The notes below the pieces were generated by a model. That model did not search any database, was not told the origin of the DNA, and saw only the letters and a program-made list of their open reading frames with translations. A DNA stretch of 64,000 nucleotides from DATKPE01 sp035524335 (GTDB lineage: Bacteria; Bacteroidota; Ignavibacteria; UBA10030; SZUA-254), in contig DATKPE010000003.1 of NCBI GenBank assembly GCA_035524335.1, positions 1-64,000 on the forward strand. Reading direction: 5' to 3'. Position numbers and translations under genes: made by a program. Below, piece after piece: positions 19,301 through 26,789 of the stretch; position 1 is the stretch's first letter, and each line of letters opens with the position of its first letter.

Positions 19301-20339
19301 GTCCCGCCCGGAGCTTCTTCTCGACGTACTCGCGCGAATCGTTCTTGATCTTTTTATCCAGACTTCCGTCCCAGAATTCATAATCGGTCGCCGTCACACC
19401 GAGATACTGGTGCGTCTTGCCGTGCATGACGATCGTCGCACCCCGTGCGATCATATAATGAAGCGCATCGACGAATTCGGGTTTGTCCGAGAGGCTCAGG
19501 CGGATATCCTGGCCCGGATCGACAAAAAACGGGATGATTCCGACCAGAAACGGTATATGTTTCGAATACAAAAGGTCGGCGATGTCCCGGAGACGGGAGG
19601 GATTTTCAAACACATCGACATCCTCGATGCGCAGGAGCGCCCGGTGACTTTCCTCATGCTGCTCGCCCAGGATGTCGTGCAGAAGGTCGGCGAAATAGAT
19701 GTACCGGTCGGTTTCGGTTGCCGAGGCGAAGGGTGAATCCGCAAAATAGAGAAAATTTCCGCTCCGGATGAAATACGGGTACTCGCGCCGGGCCGTGGAC
19801 GAGTAGGCGGTTGCCACAAGCTCCGCTTTTTTCGGATTTGTGACCGAGATCAGGTTGAGATTCGGCTCCCCTTTGGTGAACGTTTTTTTCCCGACCCGGA
19901 CGAAATCGAAATGCATGAGGGAATCGAATGTCACAAAACTGAATCCGTATTTTGCCGGCAGATCGTACAGTCTGGCGAAGCGGTCAATTCCCGTGTTCAT
20001 CCAGATGACCTGCTTTGCCGTTCCGGCGATGTCGCGCATGAACCGTTCGGGAGGATCGCAGTGTTTCGTGAAACCGATGAAGAAGACGATATCGTATCCG
20101 TTCAATTCGCCCTGGGCATAGGCATCGACGCCCTTGATGCGGAACGAAGCGGTGAAATGCCCCATGAGCATGCCAAGCTGACGCGCATCCCCGCGGGCCA
20201 TATTGGACGGGACATCGCTCCCTTCGAAGAGAATGAGCACCTTTTTCGGTGCCGGCGGAGGGGCAGTTCCCCCCTGTCGGGGGAAACAGTTCCCTGCGGC
20301 GAGGAGAACGATGAGGAATATCTGAATGAGACGGTTCAT
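16386..20339 (-). CDS. large exported DUF2334 polysaccharide deacetylase fused to a glycosidase-like TIM barrel
   Basis: 1317 residues from the ATG at 20339, which starts a good signal peptide (FLIVLLAAGNCF); the 40 codons upstream are spurious. A first domain (about 35-230) resembles a Rossmann or GATase-like fold. The second (about 235-500) is a DUF2334 deacetylase: the metal/catalytic patterns RIEDVDVFE and MHGKTHQ are visible. A GATase-like domain (about 590-800) is followed by a barrel (about 810-1160, YFDDGY, AWLDPP and WDGVNIAELYFDAG) resembling GH10/GH13-like or DUF4015-type putative glycosidases. The C-terminus has a beta domain and one membrane span (about 1285-1305). Coupled to the GT2 synthase, it plausibly deacetylates and cleaves the polymer that the synthase makes, by analogy with PgaB; this is inference. 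Confidence 0.8.
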   Translation of the reverse strand: MNRLIQIFLIVLLAAGNCFPRQGGTAPPPAPKKVLILFEGSDVPSNMARGDARQLGMLMGHFTASFRIKGVDAYAQGELNGYDIVFFIGFTKHCDPPERFMRDIAGTAKQVIWMNTGIDRFARLYDLPAKYGFSFVTFDSLMHFDFVRVGKKTFTKGEPNLNLISVTNPKKAELVATAYSSTARREYPYFIRSGNFLYFADSPFASATETDRYIYFADLLHDILGEQHEESHRALLRIEDVDVFENPSRLRDIADLLYSKHIPFLVGIIPFFVDPGQDIRLSLSDKPEFVDALHYMIARGATIVMHGKTHQYLGVTATDYEFWDGSLDKKIKNDSREYVEKKLRAGLEECWKNDIFPLIWETPHYTASQLDYSVFPEFFSTAMEQRLVIDNSDYSQYFPYIIEKDLFGQRILPENLGYIPLDSNADVEEKAVHALIRGARAQLNVRDGFASCFIHPFIDQRYMEEYVDSIQDLGYTFMDVKNENNVVHLPDHIVATGDDSITLRLDGQYLRETWLRPDGKVDRWEISKDRISGAVQKFVSVPDGQIYIAEPSEYRQTELGFAENMSLQVKSLWENMFAGERSLSEARVALVWDRHLRGAAANDQASFASAFNSLNIQVDTMAGDSIADLTPYNLLIVPYNTVEHLANTDYDKVVLFLENGGNLITDGKNGLAEELGVKFASSTIKIERMRDRLFPEDPLVLNRSDIMSRFDVERSDEVFCADEKTDAPVVMGRTYGKGKFIYFGIRFDPVSNGGYSRFPYLFEYIRKYFLLAPILRRDNLEVYFDDGYRHNMSIEDLVKRWTADGVRIVHVVGWHQYPTWTYNYGRLISLCHANGILVYAWLDPPQVSEKFWTEHPEWQEQNYKGEAIRPSWRYPVALTSPECLAAVKNVFTDFLRKYDWDGVNIAELYFDAGDGPRDPKLLTPMHPSARELFRKKYGYDPAQILDPLSPSFWKTNPVAWKQFEDFRVDVLTRLHEEFLQMLTQLRAAKPHLDIIVTAMDNLGSPKLRPNHGVDISRIIQLMGRYNFTLQVEDPQSEWDKDPRRYNAMGQRYRTLILPGKDFMLDLNILSYRPEKKETAFPTLVQTGIEAYQLAHAAALGADRFSVYSESSVRPQDLRMIPYAASARAKLLRIPGGWRLSSPFPVVMELSPAYAALRMETGDRITSDRGSFLIPPGEHTLTAELHAGDPFSSRPTGGKLLSITGRLTSLTTSSRSVNFGYWSSTRCIASFSHRPFAVFLDGKEITAEPLEGYRRFSLIFPPGSHTVIAVLETSVSYGVDITSFWSSWIIVGFGMLSGAALLTFYSVVRLSRSHDDLA

Positions 20340-20363
20340 CACGATAATATCTTCAAAAACAAG

Positions 20364-20397
20364 CAGAATTATACACTTTTTGAAGGTCAAAATCAAA
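20364..20397 (-). promoter_or_regulatory. candidate promoter for the deacetylase/GT2 pair
   Basis: On the minus strand TTTG (20394-20397), 22 bp, then TAATTCTG (20364-20371), one mismatch from TAnnTTTG. The spacing is slightly long. It fills the A/T-rich 61-bp gap between pepF and the deacetylase gene. Confidence 0.35.
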
Positions 20398-20400
20398 CAT

Positions 20401-22224
20401 TTACATCTCCCGCCGTACCCCCGATGATGAACCGGGGTTGAGCCGTTCGAGTTCGGCAAGGGCGGCTTCGTAGACGCCGAACGCGTTTTCGATCGGTTCG
20501 GGCGTCGAAAGGTCGACGCCGGCGCGCTTTAGAAGCGCGAGCGGAAAATCGCTTCCCCCGCTTTTGAGCATTGCCAGATACCGATCGGCGGCGTCCGGCG
20601 GGCCGGTCAGAACCATCTGCGACAGCGCCTGCGCCGAACAGAATCCTGTCGCGTACTTATAGACGTAATAACTGTTGTAGAAATGCGGTATCCGCATCCA
20701 TCCTATTTCGATCTCCCTGTCGAGGACGGCGGCGTCTCCGTAATAATCGCGGTGCAGACCGAAGTAGATTTCGTTGAGCGTCGCGAGAGTCAGCGGTTCG
20801 CCCTGTTCGGCCCGTGTGTGGACGACCATTTCGAACTCGGCGAAGAGCGTCTGGACAATGACGGTCCCGCGGAATCCCTCCAGAAAGTGGGCAAGGAGAT
20901 AGATCCGGCGTTCCCGGTCTGTCGTCGTCCCGAGCAGATGGCTGAGGAGGAGCGCTTCATTGAATGTCGAGGCGATTTCTGCGATCGCGATGGAATAGCC
21001 TGCATACTGATACGGCTGTGCCGCGTTGGAATAGTGAGTGTGAACGGCATGTCCCATTTCGTGGGCGAGTGTGAACACCCCATTGAGCGTCGGTTCGTAG
21101 TTCAGGAGCATATACGGATGGCAGTCGTACACACCCCAGCTGTAGGCGCCGCTGTGTTTTCCCCGGCTTTCGTACACATCGATCCACCGCTCCGTGAGCG
21201 CGCGTTCGACGATCCGGCCGTACTCCGCTCCGAGAGGTTTCAGCGCTGACCGGACGAGCGCCGCCGCTTCCTCGTAGGAAGGATGCCACTGAAGTTCGGG
21301 CACAAGCGGCACGGCGAAATCGTAGGGGTGGAGCTCAGAAAGCTGAAGAACCCGGGACCGGAGCCGGAGGTAACGCCGGAAGAGCGGGAGGAATTTCCGG
21401 ACCGTGCCGATGAGATTGGTATAGACCCGTTCACCGATATCGTCGTCGAAGAGTCCCATGGCGAGTGACGACCGGTACCCGTAGATCTTCCGGTAGAAGA
21501 TATCCTTCTGGACATTCGCGTTGAAGAGGCTCGCGATGGTATTCTGCTGACGGCGGTAGGAGGAATAATGCGCCGCGAAGGCGTCGGCTCTGACCCGCCG
21601 GTCGGTCGATTCGAGAAATTTGCTGTAGCGGGCATGGGTCAATTCGACTTCAGTCATTGTCTCATCACGGATGGACGGGAATTTCATGTCGGCGTCGTTG
21701 ACCATGGAATAGACATTCGACGGAATCTGGGTAAGTATTCCGGCCTGCGCCATGATGGCCTCCTGCTCTTTCGGCAGGGTATGCGGTTTGCGGCGGAGGA
21801 TTTTCTCCATGCTGAAACGGTACCCGTTCAACTCCGGAGCCCCCGACCAGGCAGTGAGTTGTTCGACAGGATTGGAGAGGATCTCGGGCTCGATGAACGA
21901 CCCCGCCTCCCTGACCTGAATCAGAAGATGGTCGACACGGTTCACAGGCCCCTGACGATCGGAATCGGCGGTATCCTCATGGTGCCGCAGGTAGGCAAAA
22001 AAATAGAGTTTCTCGGCATCCCGGGAGACCGCGTCGAGAGCTTTAAAACAGGCCGCAATGGCCGCGGGCGAGGATAGCGTTCCTTCGAATTTCCGGATCC
22101 CGGGCAGGGATGCGGTAACACGGGCAAAGGCGGTTTCCCACTCTTCCAGGGAACCGTACAAATCGGCCAGGTTCCAGCAGTATTGAGGATCGATCGCAGA
22201 GCGATTCCGGAGCTCTTTCATCAT
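20401..22224 (-). CDS. pepF: oligoendopeptidase F (M3B zinc metallopeptidase)
   Basis: 607 residues, close to the usual 600 of PepF. The zinc site HEMGH (His388, Glu389, His392) sits in FTLAHEMGHAVHTHYS, with the third-ligand region IAEIASTFNEALL about 25 residues later, both typical of M3B. The N-terminus WNLADLYGSLEEWE is the usual PepF opening. No signal peptide, so it is cytoplasmic, where the family degrades short peptides of roughly 7-17 residues. It starts with two adjacent ATGs (22224 and 22221). The adjoining PIG-L gene is divergent. The next gene on the same strand is separated by a 61-bp A/T-rich gap with its own possible promoter. Confidence 0.94.
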   Translation of the reverse strand: MMKELRNRSAIDPQYCWNLADLYGSLEEWETAFARVTASLPGIRKFEGTLSSPAAIAACFKALDAVSRDAEKLYFFAYLRHHEDTADSDRQGPVNRVDHLLIQVREAGSFIEPEILSNPVEQLTAWSGAPELNGYRFSMEKILRRKPHTLPKEQEAIMAQAGILTQIPSNVYSMVNDADMKFPSIRDETMTEVELTHARYSKFLESTDRRVRADAFAAHYSSYRRQQNTIASLFNANVQKDIFYRKIYGYRSSLAMGLFDDDIGERVYTNLIGTVRKFLPLFRRYLRLRSRVLQLSELHPYDFAVPLVPELQWHPSYEEAAALVRSALKPLGAEYGRIVERALTERWIDVYESRGKHSGAYSWGVYDCHPYMLLNYEPTLNGVFTLAHEMGHAVHTHYSNAAQPYQYAGYSIAIAEIASTFNEALLLSHLLGTTTDRERRIYLLAHFLEGFRGTVIVQTLFAEFEMVVHTRAEQGEPLTLATLNEIYFGLHRDYYGDAAVLDREIEIGWMRIPHFYNSYYVYKYATGFCSAQALSQMVLTGPPDAADRYLAMLKSGGSDFPLALLKRAGVDLSTPEPIENAFGVYEAALAELERLNPGSSSGVRREM

Positions 22225-22365
22225 TCACTTTCTTGTGTGGCACGCAATATATCAATTATTTCCCAAATTCCTGAATACTCTGCCGGCGAGCTCCAGCGGG
22301 GGCGGTCATCGCACAACCGGGATCGTGAAGCGGCAGAATCAAACGGTGAGATCGGGAATCTGCAA

Positions 22366-22396
22366 TTTGTATTTTCAATCCTTTTCCATAAATTTC
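22366..22396 (+). promoter_or_regulatory. Bacteroidota-type promoter for the PIG-L/permease pair
   Basis: TTTG (22366-22369), exactly 19 bp, then TAAATTTC (22389-22396), one mismatch from TAnnTTTG. It lies 25 bp before the ATG at 22422, which has an AGGAG ribosome-binding site, so the leader would be short. Confidence 0.5.
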
Positions 22397-22421
22397 ACGA
22401 CACTTCAACATCCAGGAGACT

Positions 22422-24305
22422 ATGAATACAGGAAAATACCGTCGGTTGCTGACTTTTTCCCTGCTTCTCTGCCTCATCGGCGCCGCAACCGTCCGGAGCG
22501 AGCGTCCGGGAACAGCACACCCTGTGATTCTCTGCCTTTCGGCGCATCCGGACGATGAAGACGGGGTCGCGCTCGTGTACTGCGGTCATCTGCTCCATGC
22601 GACAACCTACAGCGTCTTTTTCACCCGCGGCGAGGGGGGGCAGAATGAAACGGGATCGGAACTCGATGCGGATCTCGGCGAGATCAGGACAAGGGAAACG
22701 CTCGGCGCCTCCGCCATCCTTGGATCAAAAATATTTTTTCTCGGATTTCCGGATTTCGGATTCTCGAAAACAGCGCGGGAGACCTTTTCCCGCTGGGGCG
22801 GCCATGATACCGTTCTCGCACGGCTTGTGCGGATCATCAGAGCCCTTCAGCCGGATGTGATCATCACCAATCACGATACGATAACGAGTCCGCCACAGCG
22901 TCAGCATGGCAATCACCAGGCGGTCGGGATTACGGCCTACGAGGCATTTTCACTCGCCGCCGACCCGACATTCCACCCCGAACAGCTCCGGGAGCCCGGC
23001 ATCGTGCCCTGGCAGACGAAAAAGCTTTTCTTCCGCGCCCGCGACACCTCCCATGCGTTGCAGACCGTTTCACTCGACGGCAGTATCAAGGACACCTCGG
23101 GAGAATCGTTCGTTGCAATCGCATTCCGGGCGCTCGCCCAGCATCGCTCCCAGGGGATGGACAGAATCAACCGCGATTCAATTCCCCAGCGCTTTCTCCG
23201 GCACGATTACCTTCTCATCCGGAGTGACAGAAACTATCCGTTCGACAAGCACGACCTTTTTTCGGGTATCACGCCGGCGGAGCGGGATCCGATTACGATT
23301 CCGACAGCGGCCGACATCCCGCCGCCGCCGCTCGAAATCCGGAGTGAGAATCCGGTCTATCCGATAGACCTCCCCAGACTCGAACATGAATCCTCCGACG
23401 ACAGGGTGATCTATATCCGTCTCCGGAACAACACGTCGTCGAAACTGGCCGGATCGCTCCTGCTCACGAACGGCACCGACACGCTCGGTTCACAGCGTCT
23501 CGTCATGAAGCCGGGTGATGCCGCCAAACAGTTCAGCGTCCCTCTTCCGGTCCCGAACTCGGACCGGCCGCTGACACTCTCGCTGGCGGCAGATGTCGCG
23601 GACAAGGAAAATCACAGGTATTTCGCCTCCTGTCCCGTCACCGTCGAACGGGTGCGTCTCACGGTACCGCCCCATCTCAATGTCGGCCTGGTCAAATCGT
23701 ACGACAGGACGACCGAGGATGTTCTCACCTGGCTGCAGATTCCGTACACACTGCTCGATTCGGCCTCTCTCGCCTCGGCCGATCTCGGATCGTTCAGCAC
23801 CATCATCCTGGATCTCCGGGCATATGCCTACCGCACCGACGCGGTGCAGTACAACGACCGCCTGCTCAAATATGCGGTTGACGGCGGCAACCTGATCTGC
23901 TTCTATCACAAGCCGGGGGACTGGAACGGAAAGAACCTCGCACCGTACCGTATCACACTTACGGGTGAACGGGTGACCGAGGAGGATGCTCCGGTCAAAA
24001 AGCTTCTGCCCGATAATTCCCTATTCAAGAGGCCGAACGCCATCGACGATGGGGCATGGGATGGGTGGGTGCAGGAGCGGAACATTTACCTCCCGTCGAA
24101 CGACACGTCCCTGACCTCGGTAAACTACCTCCGGCTGCTTGCGACGAGCGATGAGGGAGAGAATCAGCCCCCCACCTCCCTGCTGACCTGCCGGTACGGC
24201 GCCGGGAGATACACCTACACTTCGCTTGCGCTCTACCGTCAGCTGAAGAATGGAAACGAGGGGGCGCTCCGGCTGTTCTGCAATCTGCTCGCGCGGAATG
24301 AATGA
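22422..24305 (+). CDS. exported PIG-L/LmbE-family deacetylase-like protein
   Basis: 627 residues with a signal peptide (about 1-26). The PIG-L motif AHPDDE (residues 41-46) and the downstream zinc-site text TNHDTITSPPQRQHGNHQ identify the metal-dependent N-deacetylase superfamily acting on N-acetylglucosaminyl compounds. After the catalytic domain (to about 290) come a beta-sandwich (about 300-410) and a Rossmann/GATase-like domain (about 415-620). This long form is common among secreted bacterial PIG-L proteins of unknown substrate. Its stop overlaps the start of the APC permease by 8 bp (ATGAATGA), so the two are translationally linked. A role in trimming acetyl groups from amino sugars or glycan-derived conjugates is possible but not shown. 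Confidence 0.85.
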   Translation: MNTGKYRRLLTFSLLLCLIGAATVRSERPGTAHPVILCLSAHPDDEDGVALVYCGHLLHATTYSVFFTRGEGGQNETGSELDADLGEIRTRETLGASAILGSKIFFLGFPDFGFSKTARETFSRWGGHDTVLARLVRIIRALQPDVIITNHDTITSPPQRQHGNHQAVGITAYEAFSLAADPTFHPEQLREPGIVPWQTKKLFFRARDTSHALQTVSLDGSIKDTSGESFVAIAFRALAQHRSQGMDRINRDSIPQRFLRHDYLLIRSDRNYPFDKHDLFSGITPAERDPITIPTAADIPPPPLEIRSENPVYPIDLPRLEHESSDDRVIYIRLRNNTSSKLAGSLLLTNGTDTLGSQRLVMKPGDAAKQFSVPLPVPNSDRPLTLSLAADVADKENHRYFASCPVTVERVRLTVPPHLNVGLVKSYDRTTEDVLTWLQIPYTLLDSASLASADLGSFSTIILDLRAYAYRTDAVQYNDRLLKYAVDGGNLICFYHKPGDWNGKNLAPYRITLTGERVTEEDAPVKKLLPDNSLFKRPNAIDDGAWDGWVQERNIYLPSNDTSLTSVNYLRLLATSDEGENQPPTSLLTCRYGAGRYTYTSLALYRQLKNGNEGALRLFCNLLARNE

Positions 24306-25773
24306 CCCGGCGCGGAACGGGGGCCCCGACGGCGGACTGATCCGGGGCATCGGGCTGGGAAGTGCGGTCGGCCTGAACATGATCGATATGATCGGGGTCG
24401 GCCCGTTCATCACCATCCCTCTGATCGTATCGGCAATGGGAGGTCCGCAGGCGCTGGCGGGCTGGATTGCAGGCGCACTGCTGGCGATGTGCGACGGGCT
24501 CGTATGGGCGGAGCTTGCCGCTGCCATTCCCGGAACCGGCGGTTCCTACAGGTACCTCAGGGAAATATACAACCCGGAAACCGCGGGGAGGCTTTTTGCG
24601 TTTCTCTTCCTCTGGCAGTTGAGTTTCAGCGCGCCTCTCTCGATCGCCTCGGGATGTGTCGGGCTGGCCCAGTATGCCTCCTACCTCTGGCCCGCGCTCG
24701 CTCCGCCGCTTTTCCGCATCCCCCTCGGAATCCCCCTCCAGCTTCTCGGCGGTCTGCAGGGGACGCTCGAGATCAGCGGCGCCACCTTCATCGCGATGTC
24801 TGCCTGCGCCGCCGCGGTCTTCCTTCTCTATCGCAGAATAACCGTCGTCACCCGTGTGACAAATTTTCTCTGGATAGGGGTCTGCCTCACCATCCTCTGG
24901 ATCATCGCCACGGGGGTCGCGCATTTCGACCGCCATCTTGCATTTTCCTTTCCGGACGGAGCGTTCAGCCTTTCCTCAGGATTCCTGACGGGACTCGGTG
25001 CGGGGATGCTCGTGGCCGTGTACGACTACTGGGGATACTACAACATCTGTTTCCTTGCGGGTGAGGTTCGCCGGCCCGAACGGACCATTCCCCGGGCGAT
25101 CCTCATCTCCATCGCTCTGGTCTCTGTTCTTTACCTCACGATGAATCTCTCGATCCTCGGGTCGCTCCCCTGGCAGCAGATCATCGCATCGACCCATTCC
25201 GAGAGCTACCGTTATCTCATTGCGGTCTTCATGGAACGCTTCTACGGCGGGACGGGGGCGTCGATCGCGACGGTCCTCATCATGTGGACGGCTTTCGCAT
25301 CGGTCTGTTCCCTCCTTCTCGGATACTCCCGGATCCCGTATGCGGCGGCCCGCGAGGGGGATTATTTCAGGCTGTTCTCCGCCGTGCACCCGAAGGACCA
25401 GTTCCCGACCGTGTCCCTTCTGATGCTCGGCGGGGTCGCCGTTCTCTTCTGCTTTTTCCGTCTGGCCGACCTTATCGCGGCGCTCGTCGTCATCCGGATT
25501 GTCATCCAGTTCATCACCCAGACGATCGGTCTGGTTGTCTACCGGTTCCGCCGTCCGGCGGCTGAACGACCGTTCAGGGTCTGGCTCTATCCCCTTCCGG
25601 TTCTCCTGACGCTGGCGGGCTTCAGCTATATTCTCTTCATGAGGAAAAATTTTCTGCAGGAATTCCGGTATGCTGTCGTTCTCATCATCGCCGGGAGCGT
25701 GATTTTTCTCATCCGTTCGAAACGCACCGGTCTCTGGCCGTTCCGCCCCTCCGGCGCTCCATCCGGAAAGTAG
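24298..25773 (+). CDS. APC-superfamily amino acid/polyamine permease
   Basis: 491 residues from the ATG at 24298, chosen because it begins the normal APC start (GLGSAVGLNMIDMIGVGPF, with the GxG-type unwound first helix). About twelve hydrophobic segments follow. ELAAAIPGTGGSYRYLREIY and YYNICFLAGEVRRPERTIPRAI match the conserved loops of amino acid permeases. It should be an inner-membrane secondary transporter for an amino acid, polyamine or related amine. The gene overlaps the PIG-L gene by 8 bp and ends 4 bp from the convergent glycosylasparaginase, so it belongs with PIG-L in one operon. The substrate is not determinable by eye. Confidence 0.88.
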   Translation: MNDPARNGGPDGGLIRGIGLGSAVGLNMIDMIGVGPFITIPLIVSAMGGPQALAGWIAGALLAMCDGLVWAELAAAIPGTGGSYRYLREIYNPETAGRLFAFLFLWQLSFSAPLSIASGCVGLAQYASYLWPALAPPLFRIPLGIPLQLLGGLQGTLEISGATFIAMSACAAAVFLLYRRITVVTRVTNFLWIGVCLTILWIIATGVAHFDRHLAFSFPDGAFSLSSGFLTGLGAGMLVAVYDYWGYYNICFLAGEVRRPERTIPRAILISIALVSVLYLTMNLSILGSLPWQQIIASTHSESYRYLIAVFMERFYGGTGASIATVLIMWTAFASVCSLLLGYSRIPYAAAREGDYFRLFSAVHPKDQFPTVSLLMLGGVAVLFCFFRLADLIAALVVIRIVIQFITQTIGLVVYRFRRPAAERPFRVWLYPLPVLLTLAGFSYILFMRKNFLQEFRYAVVLIIAGSVIFLIRSKRTGLWPFRPSGAPSGK

Positions 25774-25777
25774 TCCT

Positions 25778-26776
25778 TCACTTCACCAGGTACTCGGCAT
25801 CAACGACGGAAGCCCGGCCGTCGCGCCAGAGGGAGTACTGAAGGCCCTTCCGGTAGCTGAGTGCGCCGATTTCCCCCCGCTTGTTCAGCGCAATGAAACC
25901 GGCGAGAAAATTATCGACATCCTTGTATTTCGGCTGTCGGGAGATGATGCGGTCGATGGCCATCTTGCAGGCATCCTGGGGGGGAACGCCGTTCCTCATC
26001 GCTTCCACAATGAGAAAACTGCCGGCGACCTTGATCACCGCCTCGCCGAGTCCGGTTGACGTGGCTCCGCCGATGTCGCTGTCGACGTAGAGACCCGCCC
26101 CGATCACCGGAGAATCGCCCACGCGGCCGTGCATCTTCCAGGCCGCCCCGCTGGTGGAACAGCCCCCGGCCATGTTGCCCTTCCTGTCCATCAGGATCAT
26201 CCCGATCGTGTCATGATTTGTCCGGTCGATCGGCGGCTGGTAACCGCTCTGTTTGAGCCAATCCGCGTACGCTTTTTTTGCGGTGTCGGTCAGCAGATCC
26301 TCCCGGGGAAAACCTTCGGCCTGCGCGAACTGCAGAGCGCCGTCGCCGGCGAGGATGACATGGGGCGTCTTCTCGAGAACCCGGCGTGCAACGGCGAGAG
26401 GATGCATGATATGCTCGAGAAACATCACCGATCCTGCATTGCCATGCTCGTCCATCACGCACGCGTCGAGCGTCAGATGGCCGTCCCGGTCCGGGAACCC
26501 GCCCCGGCCGACGCTCGTGATTTTCGGGTCGGCTTCGACAAGAGCGATGCCCCGTTCGAGGGCATCCAGCAGGCTTCCTCCCTCCTCCAGCGTCCGGACG
26601 GCAGTCTGATTCACCGGCTGATTGAAGTTCCAGGTGTGAAGCGCAATGGGTCCCGTTCCGGAAGCCGGCGGAGGGGGAGAACCCGTTCCTCCGAAAGCCA
26701 TCAGCCGTTCCGCCGGAACCATCGCCGCCACCGCTCCGGCGGCGGTCACCTTTCGCAGAAATTCCTGTCGTTTCAT
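25778..26776 (-). CDS. glycosylasparaginase (N4-(beta-N-acetylglucosaminyl)-L-asparaginase), Tat-exported
   Basis: 332 residues from the ATG at 26776, which starts a twin-arginine-like signal (KRQEFLRKVTAAGAVAA); the upstream 10 codons are discounted. The protein follows the known Flavobacterium/Elizabethkingia glycosylasparaginase closely: opening TWNF, VGRGGFPDRDGHLTLDACVMD, EKTPHVILAGDGAL, then the autocleavage site HDTIGM with nucleophile Thr190, followed by GGCSTSGAAWKMHGRVGDSPVIGAGLY. The family self-cleaves at the Thr and splits the GlcNAc-Asn bond left when N-glycoproteins are digested, releasing aspartate and the amino sugar. It is 13 bp downstream of the clan GH-A glycosidase, in one run with a GH92 mannosidase. 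Confidence 0.93.
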   Translation of the reverse strand: MKRQEFLRKVTAAGAVAAMVPAERLMAFGGTGSPPPPASGTGPIALHTWNFNQPVNQTAVRTLEEGGSLLDALERGIALVEADPKITSVGRGGFPDRDGHLTLDACVMDEHGNAGSVMFLEHIMHPLAVARRVLEKTPHVILAGDGALQFAQAEGFPREDLLTDTAKKAYADWLKQSGYQPPIDRTNHDTIGMILMDRKGNMAGGCSTSGAAWKMHGRVGDSPVIGAGLYVDSDIGGATSTGLGEAVIKVAGSFLIVEAMRNGVPPQDACKMAIDRIISRQPKYKDVDNFLAGFIALNKRGEIGALSYRKGLQYSLWRDGRASVVDAEYLVK

Positions 26777-26789
26777 GTCGGCCTTTCTC

